Assembly: GCA_002150815.3 (NCBI GenBank)
Contig: NDFF03000382.1
Coordinates: 1-64,000, forward strand
Origin: Grammothele lineata
Taxonomy: Eukaryota > Basidiomycota > Agaricomycetes > Polyporales > Polyporaceae
DNA length: 64,000 nucleotides
Direction: 5' to 3'
Shown here: positions 12,065-23,166 of the stretch, piece by piece
Layout of the letters: each line of letters begins with the position of its first letter
How positions within the stretch are numbered: the first letter of the stretch is position 1
Notes under the pieces: generated by a model
The model's input: the letters and a program-made list of their open reading frames with translations, nothing else
Database searches by the model: none
Told to the model about the DNA's origin: nothing
Position numbers and translations under genes: made by a program

Positions 12065-13009
12065 TGCCGAGGATGCTTCTGTGCTGGCCCTCAATGGACA
12101 TTGGACACCGGCGAGGGGAGGGAGGGGCCCAAAGGAGGTGAGCGGGACGGTAGGTGACTGGTCCCTGGATTAGACGCTGTGGGCGCTTGTAAACCTAGAT
12201 GTGACTTGCGAGAGGCGCCCGGATTGGTACGGACGGGTTCTAAGAAGCGGCCACCGGTAAGATGAGACCCAATCAAGGCGCGAGTCATCTGGCCCGAGAG
12301 AGGATTAGGCGCAGTCGTCGCCGGGGCGAGACGTGAGTGCGCGATCTGCGGGCGTCGATTCGGCGAGGCCGCGCAGCGCGGGCGTGACGGGGAGAGACGC
12401 TGGGTGGCGAGGGGCAACAGAGCACGGTGACCCGCGACGGGCACGCAGATCTGGCGTGTCGTCGGTAGCGGGCGGGACGCAGAAAATGCGGTGGATATTG
12501 GGGATATTGGGCAGGGGCGGCACGCGGGGGACGAGGAGGTCGGGAAGGCGGAGGACACGTGCGCCGGCGATAGGGGGACGGGGAGAGGGAGAGGCGATAG
12601 GGCGAGCGTGGGAGCGGGGTCGAGGCTGGCGGAGGGGCAGGACGCGGGGGCAGGGCGAGAGGCCGAGGAGGGAGCGTGGGGAGCGCTGGGGAGCGTGGCT
12701 GGGCGTCGGTGGATCGGCCCTGAGACGGACGAGGAGAAATGTGGATGAGCCACTGGCTGCCACTGGGTGAGCCTCCTTGATCTCGCCGTGGGCCCGTCCC
12801 CAGCTCCCAGCTCGCCTTAGCCGCCTGCAGCCGCTCGCCCCGGGACCCCCAGCGAAATTAATACTCGGGCCCTCCGCCGTCGTGTGCCGGCAACCGTCCT
12901 CGTCCGCCTTTGCGCTTTATTCGTCCCTCCCTCCTCCTCCTCTCCTCCTCCTCCTCCGCCCCCGCTCCCGCTTCCTCTCCCGCCGCCCCTCCCCTCCGTC
13001 TTCCGCGCC
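12065..13009. other. Intergenic region and leader of the bZIP gene
   Basis: Very GC-rich. It carries long open frames on both strands with no introns, no recognisable family and mainly Arg/Gly or Pro/Ser composition; I regard these as composition artefacts. From about 12900 a CT-rich tract (CTCC repeats) leads into the ATG at 13010 and is probably the 5' leader of the bZIP gene. Confidence 0.5.
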
Positions 13010-14561
13010 ATGCCTCCGTCCCCAGACCCCAAGGCTGGCTCAGACGACGGCTCTGCCCGCCCAGGCATCTCCGATGCCGCCCTCAGGAAGAAAAAGAACG
13101 CCGACGCCCAGGCCGCCTTCCGCGCTCGCAGGGCCAACTACATCGCGACCCTCGAAGAGACAGGTCCGCTCCCCATCCCCATCCTCCTACCCCACCGTCC
13201 CCGCTGATCTCTGTCCTGCCTCCGCCCCAGTCACCAACCTCGAGAGCGTCGTTCTCCAGCTCCAGGAGTCCTATCGCACCTCCGACTCCTCCCTCCAAGA
13301 GGCGCGCCAGGAGAACGCCCGTCTCAAGACAGAGCTCGAGCACAAGGAGAGCCTCCTCAAGATGTACGAGCAGCAGCGCAAGGTCGATCGCGAACCTCAG
13401 GACGACTACCCCATGTCCTCCTACGCCCCCGCCCGCACCCCGCCCGTCACCATGTCCTCCATGTCCGCCGGTCCCACCAGCAATTATGGCGACGACAGCA
13501 TGCGCTACCCTTCCACCAGCCACGCTTCCGGCTCTATGGCCGGGCCCTCCTACCACAACTCCAACGGTCAGGACTATCCACAGCGATCCCCCGCCCTAGG
13601 CTACGTCTCTATGGCCGGCAGCGGCTCAGACTCGCGCGCCCTCGAGGCCCACGGTCGTATGCCGCGCTACGACGCCTACAGCGCGTACCCGATCGACACC
13701 TCCGCCCGCGATAGCGGCTGGGTCGGCCACCCGGGAACCGCCGTCAGCGACGGCTCCCTCGACAGCAGCAGCGCGACGCACTCTCCCACATTCGTCGAGT
13801 CCCCCACGCTCACCGCTTCCGAGCTCCAGTACTCTTCCCGTTATGGCGTCGTCGAGGATCAAAAGGTTCCACTCACCCCTCTCGCGACTTCCTCATATAT
13901 GTTCGCCCCCAGCCGCTCCCTCTCCCCCGCCGCGTCCACGCCCTCGTCCACCTCGTCCACCTCTCTTGCTCCCGCCTCATACTCCTTCACCTTTCCCGAG
14001 GGCACGTCCATCGCGGAACGGCCCGAGTTTTACCGTCGCCCACCCAACCCCCCGGAGCTCACCCTCCACGGCGGTACGGCGGACGTGACGACGCTCCTGC
14101 GCATGAACGGGCGCGCCAACCCCACCGCGCCCCCTCCCTCTACCGCAACCGATCGTCCAGTGCAAGCCCCGTCCCCGTACGCGCGGGGTGACAACGGCTC
14201 GCACGAGCGCGAATCCGATGGCGAGTCGTCTTCGTATACATACTCGTCACGGCCGCGCACGCGGACCGGCACGAGCGCGTCGAGCGTGAGCGGTTCCGCG
14301 AGTGTGAGCGTGAGTGGTGCGGCGTCGCGCGCGAGCCGCTCGCCGTCGCCCGGGCCGCCGCCGATCTGCGGGACGCTTGCGGTGATCAAGGCGCAGGCGT
14401 TCGGCGCGCTCCGGCGCACGCGCGGACGGTCGAAGAAGACGTCCGAGGGCGCGGCCAAGGCGGCGGTCGAGGCTCTCGCCGCGCGCGGCATCGGCGTCGT
14501 CGCTGCGAACCCCGCCAAGCGGCCGCGTCTGCACGACAGCGACGGCGATCTGCGGATTTGA
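13010..14561 (+). CDS. bZIP transcription factor
   Basis: Two exons (13010-13163, 13231-14561) give 494 residues. The basic region NADAQAAFRARRANYIATLE (about residues 32-51) has the N-x7-R bZIP signature, and the intron falls just after it. The second exon continues with the heptad-like coiled coil (VTNLESVVLQLQ, then ARLKTELEHKESLLKMYEQ). The rest is a long disordered Ser/Pro/Thr/Tyr-rich region, as in activation domains, with a short basic C-terminal part (GRSKKTSEGAAKAAVEAL). It is inferred to bind DNA as a dimer in the nucleus; target genes are unknown. An in-frame upstream extension from 12777 was rejected because it lies in the CT-rich leader and lacks conserved content. Confidence 0.85.
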
Positions 14562-16932
14562 CCGCCTCCTACCTGGATGGCGTGCCCGCGCCGGAGGCCC
14601 TCTCCTGGTGCTTCCTTTCTTCCTTGCTTTGGATTATTAATTGGGCCCGGGACGCGGGTCGTTCGGATCGGCGGGAGCGAAGATGGGCGTGGGCGATGAC
14701 GATGACGAAGGACATGAGCGAAATGGATTATACCACGCACACGCACGCACCACACGCAAACGACTCTCGGCAGCCTCGACGCGACTCATCCTCGGCCCTC
14801 CCCCTCCACACCACATGAATATGAGAATCAGAATCAGCATCGACAGTAGAGGTCTCCACACAACCATATGTACTAACAGCTCGATCGGCACTAGCGCGCT
14901 TCCTCTCCTCTTCTCTCCTACGTACCTGCTCTCTGGCTCTTCAGCTTCGGGACTCTGTAGACGTGTGTCTGGCTACCTCCTCCAATGCGCTTGGTTTCCT
15001 TTCCTCGCCTCTCCTTCCACCTCTCTTCACATCTCTCCGTCCCCATCCGCACCATCAGGTACACTCACGCTCGTTCTCTCTCATTCTCTATCTCCGTCTC
15101 TCCATGCACAGTGCACCGTTCCCGTCACTTATTGCTCTCATGTTCTCGTATATTTCACATGTAGGATAGTATTGCCTGTAATATAGCGTTCATGTTGCTT
15201 TGCATGTAAATATAGCTGCTATGTGCTCTCGATCCACCATCACCACCACTGGCACCCACGTCCGCCCATATCGTCCGTCTGCAGGAGCCCGTCTCCCCGC
15301 CGCGCCGTGGCCACGTTGTCGCCCGATCGCTCGCAGTCTAGACTGGTTCATGATCATCTCTCCCAGCTAACCCTCCCCCCGGCGGATCCCCTTTCCTCCC
15401 ATTCTCCTCCGCGATAGCGAGCAGATGAGCCTAACTGGCAAGCCCCGGCAGCGGGGCCCGGACGGCCGAGCCGCGCCGCCACGCCCGTGCACTAAACACC
15501 ACGGACGAGCGCGGGCGTTGCAGGCTGGTAGTAGAGAAAAGAAGCCGTGGTGCGATCGGACAGCCGGGACGGGCTGCCTGATGCGCGCGCCGAAGATGGG
15601 CAGAGGATGCCCCATCGCGCGCGGGCGGGAGCGGATGCGGACGGGGCTCTCTCTGGCCATAGGGGAGACGCGCCGCGCTTCGCGATAAGTGGTATAGTAC
15701 GTAGACTCCGGTCGGGAATATCATGCGCAGGTGCGCGCGGGATGTCGCTGTCCATGGAGTGCGGAGGAACCCGGGGTCAATAAGCTCAATGCTGGTAGTG
15801 CTAACACTAAGCATAGCATTTGCCGGCTGAGCGTAGGCCGCGTTCGACGCATGCGGCGCGCTGGGGGGCGGGTGGGGAGACCCGCCTCAAAAAAAGGACA
15901 GCAGCTGCGGCGGCGGCGATTGGAGAGAATCAGGGGGTGCCTCTTCAGTGCTCGCGTTCGCGAACGCGAATGCGCGCGGCGACGGGCGAAAGAAGCGGGA
16001 GAAGGACAAGGGGCCGGGAGGCGCGAAGCCACAGGCCACTGGGCCAATAGGTGCACCAACCCCCACCGCCGCTGCCTCCGCCGCCGGCGCGCCGCGCGTG
16101 GGACGCGTCGATTCTGAATGTATTGCGAGACGGTGCAGGCTGCAACCTTCGACGTCTGTGGCTGGGACCTGGCAGACGCACCTACTCTAGCGGGTATCGC
16201 CGCCACCGCGGGCGCCCTCGAAGGAAGAAGGCTCTCGGGTAGGTGATGATTATCTGGGCGCTCTCGGTCTGGGGCTCTGCGGAGACGCGAGCTGAGGCCG
16301 GCGGGGCCCCATAGCATGCGCGTCGGAGCGCGGGGCTGTCCCGCGTATGCCGACGACAACCCAGTACGTGATGAGCGAGGGTCGCGGGCGAGCCGCTGCC
16401 CCTGGTCACTGCCCGTCGTCGACGCGAGCCGGCAGACGGCTAGCAGTGCAACCCAGGGCGAACCCGCGCGTCGAGCAGGCGGCGGTCCGTGAGCCTCGAG
16501 AGAGCCCGAGGCCGCACCCGCGGGCCACGATGGAACAGGCGAAGCCGCCGAAGCGCAGGGCAAAGGGAACGTCCCTTCGGGTGCGTGCGAGCCCCGGTCC
16601 ACCTCCGCCTATGGCGAGGGTTCTGGGGCACGAACACTGGGACGGGCGCGGGGAGGCGTCCGGAACTCGACCACAACAACCACCGTGTCGTCACATATGG
16701 CGGGTCCACTTCCGTACACGGCCGGTCACGCCGTCCTAGGCCCGGCCGAGGGCTCAAGTCGAGCCTCGCTGGATGTTCTTGGAGAAGGCAGCCAGCAGCA
16801 GACCAAGCCCAATCGGGGCGCGGACAGTCCAGGAGAGATGGCATTGCGTGCGCGAGAAGGTACTACACAGGGCTGTGGAGAAGACGCTGCGCAACGCCGC
16901 TGTAGCCAGACGATCGCCGGGGATTCGCGAAA
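14562..16932. other. Long gene-free stretch between bZIP and GPI2
   Basis: About 2.4 kb with no supported gene. The first 700 bases are CT-rich and AC-rich and probably include the 3' UTR of the bZIP gene. From about 15400 the sequence is very GC-rich and carries overlapping open frames on both strands, dominated by Arg, Ala, Gly and Pro, with no conserved motif, signal peptide or convincing intron. No tRNA fold or inverted repeat was recognised. Confidence 0.5.
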
Positions 16933-18127
16933 TTAACGCGAGAACGAAAGCCGGCGATTGACTTTAGGCACGGCAGGATCCCAAGTGCCCCTAATCTCGC
17001 TGTGAGGCGTGTCAGTCTGCTGCCGCGCACCCAGGGTCGCATGTGACGCATCACATACTTCTTGTACCGCTGCGCCCAGACGAGCACGGCGGGCGCAATG
17101 AACGTGACGAAGACAAAGCACGCCGTGTAGATGCGCGCTGCGGTGCTTGATAGGGGTTGCGTCAGGGCAACCGCAAGCGCGGAGATGACCACAGTGAGGA
17201 CGACCTGCAACAACCTGGCATTGTTCTGGACACATGTGAGTCTCGGAACACATTCATGAGGTGTTAGGGCTCAGGCTGACCTGTAAGCGACGGCGTAACA
17301 TGGGGAACAACGCGAACGACTGCACCGAGAACAGAATCAGCCCGAAGACCGACAGATCATCTGGTAATCTCGAAGCCAGCACAACCGAGGATGATATGGC
17401 GGCATTCATAGACAACACCGAGGTCAACCTAGACGAGCGAAGCGGCCGGAGTTAATGGACAGGCCGGTGATTTCTGACGTAATAATTCACCTCTCGCGCT
17501 GTTGACTCTCGGGCTTCATGGCGGTGTAGTCGGCTAACAAAGCGTTTAGGATGAACAGACATGCTGATAGCGCCCAGATGGAATCCGACGATGTCGCAGC
17601 GGTCAACGTCTTGAGGACAGGCGAGAGCGACATGAGGGCAAGGAATACGAGGATGGATGCCTTCACTGTCTTCGCTCCTGCATTATGTTGCCATGTTAAC
17701 GGATAGAGCGCGGTAATAGGGATATGAGCACACACGATTGGTATACCGTGCCTCGCGATTTACGGCTCTGCACTCCAAGAGCTCCCACATAAGGTACCCG
17801 GCCAGAAAAACCCCCACAGATATCCATATCAGGGCCCGTGGATCCAGCAATCGTTGTTGAAGCCTCACGAACACGGCGAGCAACACGAATATGCTCGCGA
17901 GGTGCTGGCTTATGGGGCACGAAAGGATGACGAGGTGCCAATACGTATATGGCCGGAAGTTGGCTATCCATTATCAGATAAGACTGGGCCAGCGGAGGGA
18001 GGTGCGGACTACACTTACGATTCCGGCTCAAAGAAGAGAGGAAGGAGCGGGGAACGTAGTTGTCAGGGTACGGCTTCTTCTTCCACAAAACGCGTTCCCA
18101 TTCTACCTCCCATTCCTCCGTGAACAT
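16933..18127 (-). CDS. GPI2: GPI-GlcNAc transferase subunit GPI2 (PIG-C)
   Basis: Six exons on the minus strand (18127-18019, 17963-17736, 17677-17491, 17428-17281, 17225-17059, 16999-16933) sum to 906 nt, 301 residues, normal for PIG-C. The N-terminus WERVLWKKKPYPDNYVPRSF is the family signature, followed by RPYTYWHLV and CPISQHLASIF. Later come SPVLKTLTAATSSDSIWALS, DLSVFGLILFSVQSFALFPM, and the C-terminus YKNEIRGTWDPAVPKV. Six to eight membrane helices are visible. GPI2 is part of the ER enzyme that transfers GlcNAc to phosphatidylinositol, the first step of GPI-anchor synthesis. The window also holds two predicted GPI-anchored proteins (GH16 and a Ser/Thr-rich protein), but not adjacent to it. 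Confidence 0.95.
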
Positions 18128-18785
18128 TCATAGGACGCCGCACAGTATCCAGAACGCCGGCCAGCGGTCGTGCTGGGCGTGCGTAAATGTAGGACGAGTG
18201 AGAGGACTGGAATCCGGGGTGAACGTGCAAAGCAAGCAGGAGGCGTGCCGGCGCCTCAATCCACATCCAGTGACTGGCAATGACCTGGCGGGCGCCTAAA
18301 CATACGATTAGGATTTCGTATGAGCCCCCGGCAGGAATATGAACGGCCTCTTTTCATTTCCCTTAACCACGTTCCGTGAAGGATGCCGCAAAGTGCTGAT
18401 TCACTCATATTCACAGCATATCTCTACAGACGTTTCAGAATACCTATGATGGGCTTGCAGCTGCCGGGTGGTAATCGTAGTTGAGTCTTCAAGCTCTCGT
18501 CTTGAATCCACCGATAAATGCGAGCAGCATGCGATGGTTTGACATTGATGGCAGAAGAAACGTGACATCCGTGGCATACGAACGGAATAGATAGCACAAG
18601 TCCTCCATACTCGCATGAAGAGATCCATCGAGTCGGTCACAGCAAATAACTCATCATGCAAGGTTCAAGTTAAGGGTCCCCATTCCAAGTTTCACTCTAG
18701 CCTTCTCCCGCGTTATCACGGATTCCCCGCCTCGTGCACACGCTATAGCGGCCTGGTGGAGGTCGCTGTATTGGATGGGCAGTGC
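18128..18785. other. Intergenic region
   Basis: Promoter side of GPI2 and 3' flank of the first VIM-protein copy. I see no gene, RNA or repeat. Confidence 0.45.
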
Positions 18786-19225
18786 TCAGTCCCACTGTCG
18801 GGAAAGTGTTGTCGTAAGCTACAGCCGCGATCACAGGGTCCCCAGCCATGCACTTACCACGAGCCTTTCTGGGGCGCTCTCCTCCGGCATGCGTGCTGCC
18901 GACTTCTGGGCTTGCAGCTTCGCCGCGAGTTGTCCCCTCTGTGGGTTTGCGCCGGCCACTCCGCGGCCGTGTGCCTGTCCGGATGAAACACGTCGGGAGA
19001 GTCAGATAATTGCAAAATTTTGTAGGATCAACACCGTAGAATTTCGCTAACCTGCTGCTGTCGCCGTTCCGCTGCTTCTGCTGCCGCCCGGCGTGCATCA
19101 TTGGGAGGCGGCCTCGTGTTCGGTGAAGGCGATGACCATGAAGGTGGAGAGGGGGTAGCACTTGCAGAGCCGAGGACTTGAGTTCCCCCGGTATAGGTAC
19201 TGGGTTTCACAAAAAGCGAGCGCAT
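18786..19225 (-). CDS. Small VIM (p97/VCP-binding motif) protein, diverged copy A
   Basis: Three minus-strand exons: 19225-19052, 18974-18858 and a last coding exon 18794-18786 of only TGG GAC TGA. This gives 99 residues. It is clearly paralogous to the copy at 23167-23595: TQVLGSASAT against HQVLGSGSAT, the same exon 2 length (117 nt), and the same ending ERLVWD. Residues RRAAAEAAERR fit the VCP-interacting motif pattern R-x5-AA-x2-R known from the small protein SVIP. The start reads MRSLFVKP where copy B reads MGSLCSKP, so the predicted myristoylated Gly2 and the nearby Cys are both changed. The frame is open upstream to 19417, so a longer N-terminus or an extra exon is possible. Membrane anchoring is therefore doubtful for this copy. 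Confidence 0.65.
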
Positions 19226-19624
19226 GGATGACATCATGCCTTGCATTGACCATGTCCCTTGCTGGCTCGCCGGAGGCTGAGCGGGTTGCCTGAGAACGTT
19301 TGTCCGGCTTGGAGCGTGAGGTATGGGTTGTTGCTCGACAGTTAACGTGCCCACTGTAAATGTTATCAATGAATTGGGACAAATGGGGCGCTGCGCAGCG
19401 GCGTTACAGACCTCCATTCTGGTCGACCAAAACCTGAGGTGATGTCATGTCCAGCGCCGCAGGTATGTTTCTAGGGAGTCTGTTGCCCTATAGATATGCG
19501 ATATCAGCGGCCTAGCATTCGCCTAGCTGAAATAGAGTCACCTTGAATAACGAAACAAGGTCTATATCAGATGCTACAGCAACCCGAGCTTTCGATCTCT
19601 AGCAGCATATCGCGTCAGTCAAGG
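19226..19624. other. Short intergenic region
   Basis: Lies between VIM-protein copy A and the next minus-strand gene. The frame of copy A stays open to about 19417, so part of this could be a longer first exon of that gene. Nothing else is recognised. Confidence 0.4.
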
Positions 19625-20714
19625 TCAAAGAACGCTATAGTATGGTCGTACCCGAAAAATATAGTCAAGAAGGTACGTGACAGGATCGCGTCCCTATGAG
19701 GCCGTTAGTTTCACCAATGCAGTATCGAGAACATGCCCTGCTTACCCCTTCCACGCCTCGTTCAAGATCCGGTTGGTAGAGTGTCTCGGTAATGAGACTC
19801 GACCCTTCAACTTGAGGACCGACAGGCTTTTCAGAGATCTCCCTCGTCCTCCTGCGCATCTTGTAATAGTGGATAAAGACGCATTGCGTCGGCTCCTCAG
19901 AATCCCTGCCGTTTCCCTGAGGATTCCCAGTCGAGTGTAGTCCAGACCCAGTGCGACAATGAGGACGGGCTAAAGTACTGTCTGACATATTGACCACCAA
20001 TGGTGCCCTAGCAGACAACCCCAAAGCACCCGAAATGTGCCCTTCCTCAGCTCTGTATGCATCGTCCTGGAATGCGAATGCCGCCCAGCGAGTCGTCTTA
20101 ACCGTTTCGCAGACGAAAAGGAGATCCTCCTCTTTGAAATCGACTGTCAGAGTACGGGACTCGCTTGCAAAGTTGACCCAAGAATCGAAGTAGCGGACCA
20201 TGTAGTCAACAATGTGCCGCCTAGACCTGATCTCATAGCTCTTGCAGGGGGCCTCCAGAAGAAGAAATGCTCCAGAGTCAGCAGTAGATCTAAATCTGAC
20301 GTCAAGACTTGAAGCAGGTTCCGAAGCACGGATTGGAGATGGATATCAGGGACGAGTTGTAAGGTACACAAACGAGGCCACTCACTTGTCATTGTCAACT
20401 AACCCACCACCCTGCATGATTTCCACAGTGGCGCTGCAGACAGATCCCTCTTTGATCTTGTAACCCCGCCTGACCCAGAACTCCTGAGGCTGGAAGGGGA
20501 CAAATCCAGGTGGCACTCCCTTTTGCTTGTTGGCAGAGTCGTCTGAAGGCTTCATGGAATTGAACAGAGGTCGAAAGCCGCCATTCTCGAACCAACCGAT
20601 GTCACCAACATGCACCTCGCGATTGTCAATGGGTTCAGGAACCCAAAGGGGGTGGCCAAAACCTATGGGAAAGAGTTGCTCAGTGTAGATATCCCAGGGG
20701 AGTCTAGTCGTCAT
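19625..20714 (-). CDS. Uncharacterised Agaricomycete family protein
   Basis: Minus-strand model with three exons. The start codon at 20714 begins MTTRLPWDIYTEQLFPIGFG, followed by HPLWVPEPIDNREVHVGDIG and GFVPFQPQEFWVRRGYKIKEG. An intron follows about 20378. The next exon has FLLLEAPCKSYEIRSRRHIV, then KEEDLLFVCETVKTTRWAAF and EEPTQCVFIHYYKMRRRTRE. A last short exon after about 19690 ends in DPVTYLLDYIF-like sequence. I recognise this as a family repeated many times in Agaricomycete genomes, built of an N-terminal block with LFPIGFGHPLW, a middle block on drug/trigger-independent KTSRW-type sequence, and a QCVFIHYYKMKRR block. No function is known to me. The 3' exon is the weakest part of the model. 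Confidence 0.68.
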
Positions 20715-22120
20715 GTTGGACGGAGGGCGGTAGGCGCATAGAAAGAGATGGAGGTGTGGGTGAAGAACCCCTGCATACCCGCGTACGTTATGAATCATAT
20801 CAGGTTCGAACTGTGCCTCCGCTACCTGCGGTCAAAGGGCGGCCGGATATGCGGGCGCGACTGCCTGCCCTTGCTTAGGCCACCGTTCGAGGTGCTCATC
20901 GCTTCTTTATGTGACGTCGCAGCTAAATTGATCAAAAGATTGAAGGAATCTGCGCCCGAGAAGGTCCGAATGCAACCGGAACCTCAGCTTCGGGATTCGG
21001 TACTCGCGCCTGGTGTTGCTCAGGCACGAGTGTCGCCTTTGACATGCAGACCGGGGACACGTATGTACACTGGAAAGTACAAAATGAACGACTCACCCAG
21101 TCTTACTCAGGCGCATGATAGCCATTGTGACGAGGCGGACTGCGAGCGGATGGCAGCGACCACTAACCTTGGTATGCTGTGCCATAGAAGCCCTTACTGT
21201 ATGTTGCTATCAGTACTCGAGTCACCGCCGGTAGCGAGGGAACTGCCAGGCGGCCTAGATCCTCACGCATGGCTATCCGTGAGAACTTTGTACAGACAAA
21301 GTGCGTGGGGATCGTGATCGTAAATTCAGAATGTCTGAAAAGCATCGTCGGACAATTGACGCGCACAGCTGAAGCGCGCAGACGCGAAAAACGAAGGAGG
21401 GCATGGCAGCGACTGACGTACTAGGACCCAACGAACGCATAAAATACGAGCGTACCTTCTGGGGGACGACTTGGGTTTCTGGTCTCCGATAGTTGAGGAC
21501 AGCCATGCAGGCGCAGGCTGTGTATAAAGTAGTGAAAGCTGTCACTAATTTTGCTACGGGTTGCAGTGAGATTTGAAAGGACTCGGATCCACAACACTAC
21601 TAGCCATCGTCAGCACGAATAGCTCGCTTCGCGGTCCGAGTACGTGACGGCATGCACGCTTCTGTGGGCAGTACTAGAAGAGAACATCAAACCTGCTTCA
21701 AGTGAGCTAGTAAGCCGAGTCTGCTGCTGCCGCAGGCTGCCACGGTGTCACTTCGCCGTTCGGAAACGTTGACCACTCAGCACTCAGGCTCTTCCATAGA
21801 GACCCTACTCAAAGATGACTTCTTGGTATGCGCCTCTAAATGTCATTGGTCATATCGTTCCTCCAAAGTCGTTGTTGCGGACCTGCGGTGCTTTACAACT
21901 GGGATTATGCTCCCGGTCTTGCCAAACCACCGTGAGGACAGGCGCCTAATGCGATGTTGCCCTCGAGTACGAAGGAGGGCACCTAGCCTCTTCAAACTTT
22001 CCATGCGTACTGAAACAGCATTCTCTAGCATGCATATGCGTTTTCGTGGTGTTTCGTGCGTATGGAGAGCACTCAGTGCCTTCACTCGGTCTTCGGCGTC
22101 AAATGCCCAGTTGAAGCGCA
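20715..22120. other. Gene-free stretch in the accessory region
   Basis: Open frames up to 189 codons occur (for example 20748-21317 on the plus strand) but show no known family, signal peptide or intron logic. It includes the promoter of the minus-strand gene starting at 20714. The rest may be decayed sequence next to the repeat element that follows. Confidence 0.4.
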
Positions 22121-22655
22121 TGTTTGGAGGACCCCCGATAATACCTGCATAGGCCGGTGGCGCGGCGCGGACCAGCGCGGAGGTCCCGGCGGGGCATGTC
22201 GGTGGCATGCGCGGACCAGATGGCAAGCGGCCGGCGGATGGCCGGCGCGGACCAGAGGGGGTCTGACGGCCGGCCCGTCTGGTGGCCCGGCTGCGAGGGG
22301 AGCACAAGTCATCAATGTGGGGCTTTATTGTGGTCAGTTTCGAGACTAGACGCAGTAATAATCCTCTCTAACCCACCTCAGAAGCAACCTATGACACTAG
22401 ATCCATCGCAAGCTAATAAGCGCCCATCTGCGGCCCAGCGCTTATTCGAGGCCGGTGGTGGGCGCGGACCAGATGAGCCCCCGGAGGGCCTCAGCCGGCG
22501 CGGACCAATCGCGCCCGAAGGGCGCGCCGCTTCCACCGGCCTTTGTAGGTATTATCGGGGGTCCTATGTTTGGTCGTGTTTGTCCAGCGGAAGTGCTCCG
22601 CGGACCAACCGCGGACGCCCCCTAGGCACTGAAAATGCTCGCTTCGCTCGCAAGA
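22121..22655. mobile_element. Repeat-rich element with inverted ends (MITE-like)
   Basis: GGACCCCCGATAATACCT occurs at about 22129, followed by an AGGCCGGTGG block, and the same sequence occurs in reverse at about 22531-22564. The ends therefore form imperfect inverted repeats of about 35-40 bp around a core of about 0.4 kb. Within and just beyond the core, the word CGCGGACCA occurs six times in the same orientation (near 22166, 22210, 22246, 22463, 22499 and 22599). Two strong hairpins are present: CGCGCCC-GAA-GGGCGCG (22510-22526) and CCGCGG-ACCAA-CCGCGG (22598-22614). At 22621-22653 lies a copy (reverse) of the TTGCGAGCGAAGCGAGCATT motif found again near 51410 and 52847. No transposase frame exists, so it would be non-autonomous. 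Target-site duplications were not established. Confidence 0.5.
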
Positions 22656-23166
22656 AAGCACCAGTGACCAACCAGTAACTGCTCCAAGCTTTTCATAAAT
22701 TACCGAGTTAGGGTCCTGTATGTCAGACAACCCGTCATGTTACCAAATATGGCTGTATGTTATACGGGTAGTAACTGGGGCACGATACTCTGTGTTTGGG
22801 TAATCATTTGTCCCGCCTCATGACGATTAGGTATGTACACTGTGAAAACGCGGTGTTCGTCGAATATAGTGAAGGCTTGCAATCACCTAAACTTGATGAT
22901 TAGCTCGGGTTTGCGCATGGGAAGTCCCGACGTCATAGGATGATCACGCATTGAACAGATATATACGAGTGTGTGCGCGCTCGCCACCGGAGGATTTAGA
23001 GCACAGACTAGTCTGCAACGTGCAAGACTATCCTATGGTTCCAACACCTTGGAATCACCGAGACTACATGTAAAGTGTTCAAGAACCGATTTGTAACCAA
23101 AGCACAACCGTACCATGTATGCCTCGTGCGCGCGCAGTTACGCTCGCTGCTTGGAAATGACCACCA
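22656..23166. other. Intergenic region
   Basis: AT-richer spacer between the repeat element and VIM-protein copy B. No gene or RNA is recognised. Confidence 0.4.

Noticed and set aside
12091..12753. Long antisense open frame of about 220 codons upstream of the bZIP gene
   Set aside because: Pro/Ser/Ala-rich composition caused by high GC, no family motif, no intron, and it overlaps the CT-rich leader of the bZIP gene.
17678..17735. Use of donor GTATACC in GPI2 after NREA
   Set aside because: It breaks the frame before SPVLKTLT; the downstream donor GTGTGTGC keeps it.
20748..21317. 189-codon open frame on the plus strand
   Set aside because: No recognisable motif, overlaps the start of the minus-strand family gene, and has no signal peptide or splice structure.
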